Below, piece by piece: positions 33,250 through 43,167 of a stretch of DNA of 64,000 bases. The notes under the pieces are model-generated. The model was not told where the DNA came from and made no database searches. It saw nothing but the letters and a program-made list of their open reading frames with translations. A program made the translations under genes and the position numbers. Source of the stretch: an uncultured Psychroserpens sp. (GTDB taxonomy: Bacteria > Bacteroidota > Bacteroidia > Flavobacteriales > Flavobacteriaceae); NCBI GenBank assembly GCA_947489585.1, contig CANLEE010000007.1, positions 1-64,000 of the forward strand, read 5' to 3'. Numbering within the stretch: the stretch's first letter is position 1; the number at the start of each line of letters is the position of its first letter.

Positions 33250-36200
33250 TTAATCCTCAATCAAGCCTTGGCCTTCAATCCAAGGTGCTCCCGCAGTTTT
33301 AAGGTCTCTCTCTATGGCTTTCATTTCATTATTCATTAATAATGACAGCTTGGATTTAATACTTGAGAGTTGGTTTTTTGCCCGCTCTACTGCTGATTTA
33401 ATATTCGTCGTTGGACCATAAGTATTTTGCGATGTCATTATACCTAAATAATTACCATCTAAAGGCGTTGGGTTCGACTTCTCTCCTATTTCAGCTTTCG
33501 TTCTATCGCCATTTAATTCTTTATCAATGGCCAATAATTTCATTTTTGCATTATAAATTTTATTAATGAGTTCTGTTGAAGGGTTGGCTGATTTATCGGC
33601 AGCCCTTTTCATAGCATCAATTACAACTAATTGCTTAGCCAAGGTCATTGATGTTGCTGAAAGGTTTTGTTGGAATGCATGGTGTGATTCTATATATGCT
33701 TTTTGTTCAGCATAAGAAGCTCCTTTTAAAGTACCTTCTTTTAGTGGCACAACTTTAAACTCTTGTGCTTCTCCAAGTTGAGTGATTTTACCATCAACAC
33801 GTTTAGATAAAGTCACTGTATAATTCCCTGGTGTTGCTAGTACTGTATTATTGGTCCATGGGTCAACTGTTTTTACAGGTTTTAATTTCTCCACATCACG
33901 CTCAGGATAACTCAAATCCCAATTCACACGATTGAAGCCTTTTTTATTGGTTCCAGACACACTGTTTATAACACGTCCATTAGAATCTTTTATAGTAAGT
34001 ATCAACTTAGGTTCTTCTTGGAACTTTTCTTTTTCCAAAGCTTCCCATCCTGGAAATTTAATTTCAGCATTTTGTGCGTTTAATTTCTTTTCAGCTTCCT
34101 GTCGTTCAGATTTAAGTGATTTTAAATCCTCTGAAAGGTAATATGTAAATACAGCTCCAAAAGGTGGATTATCAGCAGCATATCTGGCATTCCCTTGTCC
34201 ATAAACATCTTCCTTTTGAATGTACCAATACGCAGGTTTTACTTTAAATAATGTTGCTGATGCAGTTGCAACAGACTGATTAAATTCTCGTAACGGACTT
34301 ATATCGTCAAGCACATAAAACCCTCTTCCAAAAGACGCTGCAACTAAATCATTTTCTCGTCGTTGAATTGTAATATCTCTAATTGATATTGTTGGAATTC
34401 CCGCTTTAAGCTTAGCCCAATTTGTTCCTCCATTTGATGTAAAATACACACCAAATTCTGTAGCTACAAAAAGAAGTTCTTTTTTTACATGATCTTGTAC
34501 TAAACGCCATGTAATCAAAGATGTTGGCAAATCACCATTAATAGAAACCCAAGTCTTACCCCTATTAATACTTTTAATAAGATAAGGTTTATAATCACCA
34601 TATTTATGATTGTCTAATGCTGCATAAACCGTCGAAGCATCATACAAATCTGCTCTTATATCATTTACAAAAGCTGTAGAAGGAATGCCTTTTATAGAAC
34701 CAACTTCAATTTTAGTCCAGCTAGCACCTCCGTTTTCAGTTACCTGAATAATACCATCATCAGTGCCTGCATAAAGTAAGCCTTCCTGAATTGGAGATTC
34801 TGCCAAAGATGTTATCGTATTATAATTAGACATCGCAGCAACATCCCAAGCATTATCCCAACTTTGTTGGCTACCCATCATAGGAAGCTCTATTCGGTTT
34901 TGATTACGGCTCAAATCTTTAGAAATAGGGGTCCATTCGTCTCCTCTATTTTCTGATCGCCAAACACGCTGAGACGCAAAATATAATCGCTTTGGATCAT
35001 GTGGGCTTACCAAAATTGGTGCATCCCAATTAAAGCGTTCATAAGGTTCACCTGCTTTAGGTTGTGGTTGAATAAATACGGTTTCTCCAGTGGTTTGATC
35101 TATTCTGAACAACCAACCTTCTTGATATTCGCCATAAGTGATATTGGGATTCCCAGGTTCAACGGCAGATTGATGCCCATCAGCTCCTAAAGTAACCCAC
35201 CAATCATTATTAGTAATCCCAGCTTTACTAAGCGTTCGAGAAGGGCCGCCATGAGATCCGTTATCTTGTGTTCCTCCATAAATATTATAAAATGGTGCCG
35301 TATCATCAACCGCTACTTTATAATATTGAGTCAGCGGTAAATTACTCATAAAACGCCAGCTTTTAGTCAAGTCGAAAGTTTCATAAAGACCACCATCAGT
35401 TCCAAATAATAAATAGTTTTCGTCTGATTCTTTAAATGCCAACGCATGACTATCAACATGTTTTTTGTCTTCATTCATAAAAGAGAATGTCTTTCCATGA
35501 TCATCCGAAATTTGAACGGTGTTACTCATTAAATATAGTGTTCCTTCATGATGAGGAGATGCATACAGTTCTTGATAGTAATGAGGTCCTGTTCCACCAG
35601 AAACGGCATTTGATTGCTTTTCCCATGAGGCTCCTCTATTTCTTGATATAAAAACGCCTCCCTTTTTTCGGTCTAATTCAATAGCTGCATAAATCACATC
35701 TGAATTAAAAGGTGATATTGCTAAACCAATTTTGCCTAAATTTGAATCTGGGATGCCATTTATAAGTTTTGTCCATGTGTCTCCTCCATCTATACTTTTA
35801 TGAATTCCAGATCCAGGTCCTCCTCCTAAATAAGCAGCCACAGACCTTTGTCGTTGCCAAGTTGCAGCATAGAGTACATCGGGATTTGATGAATCAATTA
35901 AAATATCTGTCGCACCTACCCATTCCGTATCTCCAAGTGTTTGTTTCCAATTATTGCCACCATCAACAGATTTATAAATACCTCGCTGCCCACCACTACT
36001 CCAAAGCGGTCCTTGAGATGCCACCCAAATAATATCTGGGTTTTCTGGGTGAATTATGATTTTTGACAAGTGCTCAGAATTTTTTAATCCCATGTTTTTC
36101 CAAGTCTCGCCATCATCATGACTTACATAAATACCATCTCCAAATCCAACATGTCGTCCTCCAACATTTTCTCCAGTTCCTACCCAAATGGTATGTGGAT

Positions 36201-36501
36201 TATTTGGATCTATGGTGATGCAGCCTATTGAATACGCTGTTTGTTTATCAAAAATTGGAGCCCAAGTAGTTCCAGAATTTACAGTTTTCCATACACCTCC
36301 AGAACCTACAGCAACATACCATATGTTTTCATTATTAGGATGAATTGCAATGTCTGCGATCCTACCAGAAGTCAGTGATGGTCCAAGGCTTCTAAATTTT
36401 AATCCTTCAAACGTGTCTTCGTTTAATTTTTGAGCATTAGATGATATCATCACTCCAATTAAGCATAGCCATAGAAGTGAAAATTTTAAAAAATTTTTCA
36501 T
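33250..36501 (-). CDS. Large secreted BNR/VPS10-sortilin-like repeat protein
   Basis: The 1083-residue product starts with a signal peptide (LWLCLIGVMISSNAQ). The first 750 residues are beta-propeller Asp-box repeats (for example DDGETWKNMG, VDGGNNWKQ, IDGGDTWTKL, ENRGDEWTP, ENGGASWTKI). This matches the VPS10/sortilin-like, xyloglucanase-type double propeller common in Bacteroidota. The C-terminal 300 residues include an Ig-like domain (LSYPERDVEKLKPV, NYTVTLSKR) and a helical end. No sialidase catalytic residues could be assigned. Outer surface or secreted. Confidence 0.85.
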   Translation of the reverse strand: MKNFLKFSLLWLCLIGVMISSNAQKLNEDTFEGLKFRSLGPSLTSGRIADIAIHPNNENIWYVAVGSGGVWKTVNSGTTWAPIFDKQTAYSIGCITIDPNNPHTIWVGTGENVGGRHVGFGDGIYVSHDDGETWKNMGLKNSEHLSKIIIHPENPDIIWVASQGPLWSSGGQRGIYKSVDGGNNWKQTLGDTEWVGATDILIDSSNPDVLYAATWQRQRSVAAYLGGGPGSGIHKSIDGGDTWTKLINGIPDSNLGKIGLAISPFNSDVIYAAIELDRKKGGVFISRNRGASWEKQSNAVSGGTGPHYYQELYASPHHEGTLYLMSNTVQISDDHGKTFSFMNEDKKHVDSHALAFKESDENYLLFGTDGGLYETFDLTKSWRFMSNLPLTQYYKVAVDDTAPFYNIYGGTQDNGSHGGPSRTLSKAGITNNDWWVTLGADGHQSAVEPGNPNITYGEYQEGWLFRIDQTTGETVFIQPQPKAGEPYERFNWDAPILVSPHDPKRLYFASQRVWRSENRGDEWTPISKDLSRNQNRIELPMMGSQQSWDNAWDVAAMSNYNTITSLAESPIQEGLLYAGTDDGIIQVTENGGASWTKIEVGSIKGIPSTAFVNDIRADLYDASTVYAALDNHKYGDYKPYLIKSINRGKTWVSINGDLPTSLITWRLVQDHVKKELLFVATEFGVYFTSNGGTNWAKLKAGIPTISIRDITIQRRENDLVAASFGRGFYVLDDISPLREFNQSVATASATLFKVKPAYWYIQKEDVYGQGNARYAADNPPFGAVFTYYLSEDLKSLKSERQEAEKKLNAQNAEIKFPGWEALEKEKFQEEPKLILTIKDSNGRVINSVSGTNKKGFNRVNWDLSYPERDVEKLKPVKTVDPWTNNTVLATPGNYTVTLSKRVDGKITQLGEAQEFKVVPLKEGTLKGASYAEQKAYIESHHAFQQNLSATSMTLAKQLVVIDAMKRAADKSANPSTELINKIYNAKMKLLAIDKELNGDRTKAEIGEKSNPTPLDGNYLGIMTSQNTYGPTTNIKSAVERAKNQLSSIKSKLSLLMNNEMKAIERDLKTAGAPWIEGQGLIED

Positions 36502-36589
36502 GAATGTGGAATTTAATTCTCTAAAAAGAAAAGGTTAGTTTCAGATTATATTATACTTATGTAATTAATTTCAATAAAACATTAATTCT

Positions 36590-38590
36590 TTAATAGTTTA
36601 GCAAATCTTTCAGTGCTTCTTCAAAACGACCTTTAGCCATATATTGGTCTTCAAGCTGATTTGCAAATGGAATTGGTGTTTCCATACTAGCAACTCGTTT
36701 TACAGGTGCATCTAATTGCTCAAAACAATTTTCCATTATTAAAGACGATATATCACTAGCAATACCACCAAACAAAGAATCTTCTTGCAAAATAATAACT
36801 TTACTAGTTTTCTTTACGGAAACAAAAATAGCTTCAGTATCTAAAGGCTGAAGGCTTCGCAGGTCAATAAGATCTGCACTAATATTTGCATTATTATCTA
36901 AAGTTTCTAAAGCCCAATGAACTCCCGCTCCATAAGAAATAATCGTCACATCATTCCCTTCTTTTAAAAGTGATGCTTTTCCTAAAGGAAGCGTGTAATA
37001 ATCGGTTGGAACTTCTTGACGAATACTTCGATACAAAGCCTTATGTTCAAAGAATAGCACAGGATTTGGATCTTCGATTGCAGTTGCTAATAAACCTTTA
37101 GCATCATATGGAAAAGCTGGGTATACAACTTTAAGTCCTGGTGTTTTGGTAAACCAAGCTTCATTGGTTTGTGAATGAAATGGCCCAGCAGCGACACCAC
37201 CACCACACGGCATTCTCACGACTACATCGGCTTGCTGGTTCCAGCGGTAATGTGATTTAGCTAAATAGTTAACAACAGGATTAAATCCAGAAGTTACAAA
37301 ATCAGCAAACTGCATTTCCATAACAGCCTTCATTCCTGCTATTGATAATCCCATAGCAGCTTCTACAATAGCTGACTCACAAATTGGTGTATTTCTCACA
37401 CGCGCTTTTCCAAACTGCTTTACAAAACCTTCTGTAATTTTAAAAACACCACCATACTCAGCAATATCCTGACCCATAATTACTAAGTCTTTATACTTTT
37501 CCATAGATTGTTTTAATCCTAGAGAAATGGCATCGATAAGTCTTAGCTCTTTGGTTTTAGATTTAGGTTTTATGTCTTTAAATTCAAACGATTTATAAAC
37601 ATCATTCAATTCGGTTTCAATGTTAGGAACAATTGCTTCTTCATCAAAAGCCATTTGTAAATGCTCTTGAATTTCATGCATGATAGCTTCTTTAATAGCT
37701 ACTTCTTGTTTTTCTGTTAATATTCTTTGATCTTTTAAATAGGCTTGAAAATTTTCTAAGGGGTCTTTTTTTGCCCATTCTTGTAAGAGTTCTTTAGGTA
37801 CATATTTTGTGCCACTGGCTTCTTCATGTCCACGCATTCTAAAGGTTTTGAACTCAACTAAAATTGGTCTAGGACGCTTACGAATACTAGCAGCAAGTTT
37901 CTGGATTTTAGTATAAACTTCTATAATGTTATTTCCATCAAGCACAAAAGACTCCATCCCATAACCTTTGCCTCTATCGGCTAAATCTTTACAATTATAT
38001 TGCTCACTTGATGGTGTTGATAAACCATATCCGTTATTTTCAATACAAAATAACACTGGTAATTGCCATACAGATGCAACATTTAATGCTTCATGGAAAT
38101 CACCTTCACTTGTACCACCTTCTCCAGTGAATACAGTAGTAACTTGCTTTTTGTTTTTTAATAAATTTGCCAATGCAATACCATCGGCAACACCCAATTG
38201 TGGTCCTAAATGCGAAATCATTCCAACAATGTTAAACTCTTGGGTTCCGAAGTGAAACGAACGATCACGTCCTTTAGTAAACCCATTTGCTTTACCTTGC
38301 CATTGACTAAATAAACGGTATAATGGAATTTCTCGAGTTGTAAACACGCCTAAATTTCTATGCATTGGCAAGATATATTCCTCTTTTTGCATTGCCATAG
38401 TTACACCAACTGAAATAGCTTCTTGGCCAATACCAGAAAACCATTTTGAAATTTTGCCTTGTCGCAACAGAATAAGCATCTTCTCTTCTATCATGCGAGG
38501 TTTGAGCATGTTTTTATAAAGCTTTAAGAGGGTTTTTTCGTCTAGATTTTTTTTATCGTAGGCTATTAGACTCTTGGATGAGGTCAACAT
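36590..38590 (-). CDS. Branched-chain 2-oxoacid dehydrogenase E1, fused alpha and beta subunits
   Basis: The N-terminal half (about 1-330) is E1 alpha: GQEAISVGVTMAM, MHRNLGVF, and the thiamine-diphosphate motif GEGGTSEGDFHEALN...NNGYG. The C-terminal half (about 345-666) is E1 beta: GQDIAEYGGVFKITEGF, ICESAIVEAAMG and MPCGGGVAAGPFHSQ. Two subunits that are separate in many organisms are joined here, as is usual in Bacteroidota. It oxidatively decarboxylates branched-chain 2-oxoacids, feeding branched-chain CoA for membrane lipids. The E2 and E3 genes are not in the window. Confidence 0.9.
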   Translation of the reverse strand: MLTSSKSLIAYDKKNLDEKTLLKLYKNMLKPRMIEEKMLILLRQGKISKWFSGIGQEAISVGVTMAMQKEEYILPMHRNLGVFTTREIPLYRLFSQWQGKANGFTKGRDRSFHFGTQEFNIVGMISHLGPQLGVADGIALANLLKNKKQVTTVFTGEGGTSEGDFHEALNVASVWQLPVLFCIENNGYGLSTPSSEQYNCKDLADRGKGYGMESFVLDGNNIIEVYTKIQKLAASIRKRPRPILVEFKTFRMRGHEEASGTKYVPKELLQEWAKKDPLENFQAYLKDQRILTEKQEVAIKEAIMHEIQEHLQMAFDEEAIVPNIETELNDVYKSFEFKDIKPKSKTKELRLIDAISLGLKQSMEKYKDLVIMGQDIAEYGGVFKITEGFVKQFGKARVRNTPICESAIVEAAMGLSIAGMKAVMEMQFADFVTSGFNPVVNYLAKSHYRWNQQADVVVRMPCGGGVAAGPFHSQTNEAWFTKTPGLKVVYPAFPYDAKGLLATAIEDPNPVLFFEHKALYRSIRQEVPTDYYTLPLGKASLLKEGNDVTIISYGAGVHWALETLDNNANISADLIDLRSLQPLDTEAIFVSVKKTSKVIILQEDSLFGGIASDISSLIMENCFEQLDAPVKRVASMETPIPFANQLEDQYMAKGRFEEALKDLLNY

Positions 38591-38743
38591 TATTATAATT
38601 ATTACATTAGTTAATCAAATGTAAATAAAAATTGACGTTTTAAAAGACTTAGCTCACTTTTTTTAAGTGCGATTGAAATCTATGATTTTTGCTCGATTTT
38701 CTTTATTTTTGTTATCTTGACATATTAATAAAATACATATCTA

Positions 38744-39691
38744 ATGAATAGAATACCTAGTGTAAATCTTCAGGATTTTCTTTCTGGAGACCCAAATAGA
38801 AAGCAGAAGTTTATTGACGAAATAGGAAAAGCATATGAAGAAATTGGTTTCGTTGCGTTAAAAGGTCACTTTTTAGACGATACGCTTGTTGACAATTTAT
38901 ATCAAGAAGTAAAGAATTTTTTCGATTTGCCACTTGAAACTAAACGCAGTTATGAAATTGAAGGTATTGGTGGTCAACGTGGCTATATATCTTTTGGAAA
39001 GGAAAGTGCTAAAGGAAAAAAGGAAGGTGATTTAAAAGAGTTTTGGCATTTTGGTCAATATGTTGATGATGATCCAGAACGAGCAAAAGAATACCCAGAA
39101 AATGTTACTGTTGATGAACTACCTGAATTCAACAAAATTGGTAAAGAAACCTATAGAATGCTTGAAGAAACTGCTAAACATGTTTTAAGAGCATTGGCAT
39201 TATTTCTTGATCTAGATGAAACCTATTTTGACAATTACATTCACAATGGAAATTCTATTTTAAGACCTATACACTATCCACCTATTCTTGAAGAGCCAGA
39301 AAACGCTGTTCGTGCTGCAGCTCATGGTGATATCAATTTAATTACCTTATTAATGGGAGCTCAAGGCCGTGGTTTACAAGTACAAAACCATCAAGGTGAT
39401 TGGATTGATGCCATTGCCGAACCAGATGAATTAATGATAAATGTTGGAGATATGTTATCAAGACATACTAACAACAAACTCAAATCTACAATACACCGAG
39501 TTGTAAATCCGCCAAGGGAACTTTGGGGAACATCCCGTTATTCTATTCCATTTTTTATGCACCCAATAAGCGAAATGAAATTAGATGTTTTGGAGAGTTG
39601 TATTGATGAAAACAACCCCAAGCAGTTTGAAAACATTACTGCTGGTGATTTCTTAAATGAACGTTTAATTGAGCTTGGACTAAAGAAATAA
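38744..39691 (+). CDS. Isopenicillin-N-synthase-like 2-oxoglutarate/Fe(II) oxygenase
   Basis: The 315-residue product has the double-stranded beta-helix oxygenase core: iron ligands in AAHGDINL (HxD) and STIHRVVNP (distal His), and the 2OG-binding RYSIPFF (RxS). The N-terminal domain has EEIGFVALKGH, typical of the DIOX_N module. It hydroxylates or desaturates a small molecule; the substrate is unknown. A possible TATTTTTG -7 element lies at 38704-38711. Confidence 0.85.
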   Translation: MNRIPSVNLQDFLSGDPNRKQKFIDEIGKAYEEIGFVALKGHFLDDTLVDNLYQEVKNFFDLPLETKRSYEIEGIGGQRGYISFGKESAKGKKEGDLKEFWHFGQYVDDDPERAKEYPENVTVDELPEFNKIGKETYRMLEETAKHVLRALALFLDLDETYFDNYIHNGNSILRPIHYPPILEEPENAVRAAAHGDINLITLLMGAQGRGLQVQNHQGDWIDAIAEPDELMINVGDMLSRHTNNKLKSTIHRVVNPPRELWGTSRYSIPFFMHPISEMKLDVLESCIDENNPKQFENITAGDFLNERLIELGLKK

Positions 39692-39760
39692 TATGTCTAA
39701 GTACAGTAGATGCATTTGCTAGTTCTCTACTGAATTTGAATAGACATTTATAATTAATTT

Positions 39761-40093
39761 ATGGATTTACAAGACCAATTAAAACATCTATTTCCAGATC
39801 ATACTTCTGAAGATGTTTCCGAAGAAAAAGCATCGAAAGATCAAAGTCTTTGGTTGCAAGATGATCCAATAATTTGCAAATATGAAAAACGCAAAGGTAA
39901 ACCTATAACTATTCTTGTAGGCTACACAGGTGCTGTCGAGGATTTTAAAAAACTCGCCAAAATGTTAAAACAAAAATTGAGCGTTGGTGGAAGTTTTAAG
40001 GATGATAAAATTATTATTCAAGGGGATTATAGAGATAAAATTATGCAGATATTAAAAGATAAAGGGTTTAATGTAAAACGTGTTGGTGGCTAA
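39761..40093 (+). CDS. SUI1/eIF1-like translation factor (YciH family)
   Basis: The 110-residue product has a disordered N-terminus (EDVSEEKASKD) and the SUI1 fold with GKPITILVGYTGAVEDFKKL, KLSVGGSFKDDKIIIQGD and ILKDKGFNVKRVGG. In other bacteria YciH can influence start-codon fidelity. The next gene starts directly after its stop codon, which suggests cotranscription. Confidence 0.9.
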   Translation: MDLQDQLKHLFPDHTSEDVSEEKASKDQSLWLQDDPIICKYEKRKGKPITILVGYTGAVEDFKKLAKMLKQKLSVGGSFKDDKIIIQGDYRDKIMQILKDKGFNVKRVGG

Positions 40094-41041
40094 ATGAATT
40101 CAAATCCCTTACATATTACTAATGGTACAAGCTTAACAGAATACTTGTTTAAATTAGATATAGCTACCGAATCTAATACAATCACTTGGCAAGAAACACT
40201 TTGCGTTGGCCCTACAGTTGAACAGATAGCTTCTGAAGAATTTATCAAAACACGAAAAGCATTCTTTAAATCATTTTATGATATTACGTTAAGTCGTAAA
40301 GAAATGACTAGCGAACTTAATAAGCTAGATGACATATCAAATTTCACTGAAATAGTACTATGGTTTGAATTTGATTTATTTTGCCACATTAATATGGTAG
40401 CTGTGATTAGCCTATTAGAACAAAAAGGCATCTACTTGCCTATCTATTTGGTTTGTAGTGGTCGTGTTGAAGGTGAAAAAGGTTTAAAAGGTTTAGCTGA
40501 GCTTACACATAAGCAACTAGAATCACATTATAAAGACAAGGTAAAACTAACTGTTGATGATATTGCTTTGGCTACAAAAGTTTGGAGGTTTTATTGTGGC
40601 AATGACCATAACCTACTCAAACCGCTCATCACAAGATCGTCTTCTTTTAAATATATGAGTATTTGTTTAAAAGCGCACATCAAACGCTTTCCTGATACAC
40701 GAAGTGGCATTAGCACATTAGAATATAATATATTAAAACTCATAAAAGAGAATACCATAACCTCTAGACGCCATCTCGTTGGTTATACACTTCACTACCA
40801 AGGTTACTATGGTTATGGAGATTTGCAATTAGAACGAGTTATCGATTTACTATCACTATTTTTCATTGAAGATAATGGTACTTTAAGGCTTAACAGAAAA
40901 GGGCATTTAGCTTTAGAGCATCAATATAATTACCAAAAAGAAATGAATAACACCATTCATTTTGGCGGTGTTAGTAGTCTGGATTATAAATTTGACAAGC
41001 AACAAAATAAACTCATAAAAACTGTAGTTCATGCCAATTAA
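40094..41041 (+). CDS. DUF1835-domain protein
   Basis: The N-terminal LHITNGTSLTEYL is the DUF1835 opening; the motif WQETLCVGPT follows and is conserved in the family. A C-terminal winged-helix-like region (LEYNILKLIKENTITSRRHLV) is visible. The catalytic role is not established. It abuts the SUI1 gene and overlaps the next gene by 11 bp. Confidence 0.8.
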   Translation: MNSNPLHITNGTSLTEYLFKLDIATESNTITWQETLCVGPTVEQIASEEFIKTRKAFFKSFYDITLSRKEMTSELNKLDDISNFTEIVLWFEFDLFCHINMVAVISLLEQKGIYLPIYLVCSGRVEGEKGLKGLAELTHKQLESHYKDKVKLTVDDIALATKVWRFYCGNDHNLLKPLITRSSSFKYMSICLKAHIKRFPDTRSGISTLEYNILKLIKENTITSRRHLVGYTLHYQGYYGYGDLQLERVIDLLSLFFIEDNGTLRLNRKGHLALEHQYNYQKEMNNTIHFGGVSSLDYKFDKQQNKLIKTVVHAN

Positions 41042-41906
41042 AGCATCTGAATTAATTTTAAATCCTGACGGAAGTGTCTATCACCTCAATTTACGTCCTG
41101 AACATATTGCAGACACCATCATCACTGTTGGAGATCCAGATCGTGTCAATAGTGTAACAAAGCATTTTGACACCGTAGATTTTTCGACACATAAACGAGA
41201 ATTTCATACACAAACTGGAACTTACAAAGGGAAGCGAATTACTGTTATTTCTACAGGTATTGGTACAGATAATATTGATATTGTCTTCAATGAGTTAGAT
41301 GCTTTGGTCAATATCGATTTAGAAAAAAGAGAAATTAAACCACAGTTAAGTTCGCTTGATATTATCAGAATTGGAACTTCTGGTTCTATTCAGAAAGAGA
41401 TTCCTATAGACGCCTTTGTTGTTAGTGAATATGCCGCAGGTTTTGATAGTTTATTGCATTTTTATGATAGTGAACATATACAATTCTTTGAAATTTCCGA
41501 TGCTATAAAAGAGCAAACTAACTGGTTTAATAAAAAATCTGATCCTTATGTTGTAAAGTGTAGTGAGAAATTATTCAAAACGCTATCTAGTGCAAAAACA
41601 GTTTCAGGTTTTACAGCAACGAATGTTGGTTTTTACGGCCCACAAGGTCGTATATTGCGATTGCCTATTCAGGATAATGACTTAAATGACAAACTTGCTA
41701 ATTTTAATTATAAAGGTAAATCAATTACGAATTTAGAAATGGAAACTGCTGGTATTTATGGCATTTCAAATTTATTAGGGCACCAAGCACTTTCAATGAA
41801 TGCTATCATTGCAAATAGAGCAACTGGTGAGTTTAGTAAAAACCCTAAACACGTTGTTGATAAACTCATCATTTACACATTAGACAAAATCATAGATTTA
41901 GATTAA
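41031..41906 (+). CDS. Nucleoside phosphorylase (uridine-phosphorylase type)
   Basis: The signature pattern is clear: VYHLNLRPEHIADTIITVGDPDRV, VISTGIGTDNIDIVFNEL, IIRIGTSGSIQKEIP and TNLEMETAGIYGIS. It should phosphorolyse uridine or a related nucleoside, recovering the base and ribose-1-phosphate. Length (291) is standard. The overlap with the DUF1835 gene indicates a shared transcript. Confidence 0.9.
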   Translation: MPIKASELILNPDGSVYHLNLRPEHIADTIITVGDPDRVNSVTKHFDTVDFSTHKREFHTQTGTYKGKRITVISTGIGTDNIDIVFNELDALVNIDLEKREIKPQLSSLDIIRIGTSGSIQKEIPIDAFVVSEYAAGFDSLLHFYDSEHIQFFEISDAIKEQTNWFNKKSDPYVVKCSEKLFKTLSSAKTVSGFTATNVGFYGPQGRILRLPIQDNDLNDKLANFNYKGKSITNLEMETAGIYGISNLLGHQALSMNAIIANRATGEFSKNPKHVVDKLIIYTLDKIIDLD

Positions 41907-41922
41907 TTTTAAGAGTATTACA

Positions 41923-42780
41923 TTGAAAAGAATAAACATAGGAGGCGTTCCAGAACATTTTAATCTTGCATGGTATCTAACATTAAAGAATGGTGAATAC
42001 AAAGAAGAAGGTATTAATCTACGTTGGAAAGATTATTTTGGCGGTACAGGTGCTATGAATAAAGCACTCCGCGAAGGAGAAATAGACATTGCTGTTATAC
42101 TTACCGAAGGTATTATCAAAGACATTATTGATGGCAACCCAAGTAAAATTGTGCAAACTTTTGTACAATCACCATTAATTTGGGGAATTCATGTTGCAAA
42201 TGATTCTACATACAAAACCATAAATCATATAAAAGGTAAAAAGGCAGCTATTAGTCGTTATGGTTCTGGTTCACATCTCATGGCTTATATTAATGCTGAA
42301 AACAATGAATGGAATCTAGAAGAGGATCTTGATTTTGAAGTGATACGAAATCTTAATGGTGCTGTAGAAGGCTTAACTAAAGGTGATGCTGATTATTTCA
42401 TGTGGGAAAAATTCACAACCAAACCTATAGTAGACGACGGTGTATTTAGACGTATAGGAAACTGCCCAACACCTTGGCCGTGCTTTGTCATAGCTGTTAG
42501 AGAAGACTTTTTAGAAAAAAATTTAGATGATGTAAAAACAATCTTGAATATCATTAATGGAACTACAAAAGAGTTTAAAAACATTCCGAGTATTGATAAA
42601 ACAATTGCAAATAGATATGACCAAAAACTAGAAGATGTACAAGAATGGTTATCATTAACAGAATGGTCTCAAAACGTTATTGATAAAAAAACGGTAGATA
42701 CAATTCAAGATAAATTATTCAGTTTAGATATCATCCCAAATAAAGTAGCTTATAGTACACTTGTAAAAGAAATTGATTAG
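41923..42780 (+). CDS. NMT1/THI5-like substrate-binding protein without signal peptide
   Basis: The start is a TTG at 41923 (MKRINIGGVPEHFNLAWY). The 285 residues have the two-lobed SBP fold with GGVPEHFNLAWYL, YKEEGINLRWKDYFGGTGAM, AISRYGSGSHLMAY. It resembles NMT1/THI5-type proteins. There is no signal peptide, so it may be cytosolic and not part of a conventional ABC importer; no permease or ATPase gene is nearby. The substrate cannot be inferred. Confidence 0.75.
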   Translation: MKRINIGGVPEHFNLAWYLTLKNGEYKEEGINLRWKDYFGGTGAMNKALREGEIDIAVILTEGIIKDIIDGNPSKIVQTFVQSPLIWGIHVANDSTYKTINHIKGKKAAISRYGSGSHLMAYINAENNEWNLEEDLDFEVIRNLNGAVEGLTKGDADYFMWEKFTTKPIVDDGVFRRIGNCPTPWPCFVIAVREDFLEKNLDDVKTILNIINGTTKEFKNIPSIDKTIANRYDQKLEDVQEWLSLTEWSQNVIDKKTVDTIQDKLFSLDIIPNKVAYSTLVKEID

Positions 42781-42960
42781 TTTTTAGGGTAGGGTAAATG
42801 TATATCAGCATGTTATATAGGTGTAAGTAATTTTAAGTTTTAAGGTTGTCGTTGATAACACAATTTTAACTTTTAAGCGAGTTAACTTTCTATTTATCAA
42901 AATTTTATTTACATTTATCGTAACCAAATTTTTATGCTACTTGACTAAAAATCAAACAAA

Positions 42961-43164
42961 ATGATTATAACAATTACTTTAATTCTTTCCTTCTTAGTTG
43001 CATTGAATTTTTTGTTATTAATTATTAGCTGTAACAAAACAACGAAAAAAGTTGCTATTGAAAAACCTCTGTTAATTACGAAACCTAAAGGTGTTAAAAG
43101 AGTTAAAGCAGTAAAGACCACTCAACAGTTAGCAACAAACCAGCTAGCTCCCACCGGAAGCTAA
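42961..43164 (+). CDS. Small single-TM protein
   Basis: The 67-residue product has a TM helix (IITITLILSFLVALNFLLLIIS), then CNKTTKKVAIEK and a basic tail (KPKGVKRVKAVK). A conventional SPI or lipobox is not clear. Function unknown. The 180-nt stretch before it contains nothing I recognise. Confidence 0.5.
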   Translation: MIITITLILSFLVALNFLLLIISCNKTTKKVAIEKPLLITKPKGVKRVKAVKTTQQLATNQLAPTGS

Positions 43165-43167
43165 GAC

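Noticed and set aside
38641..38743. Full promoter upstream of the oxygenase gene
   Set aside because: A TATTTTTG -7 match is present but no TTTG or TTG lies at proper spacing; not called as a separate feature.
42781..42960. Small gene or RNA in the gap before 42961
   Set aside because: No ORF with plausible start or stable hairpin was found.
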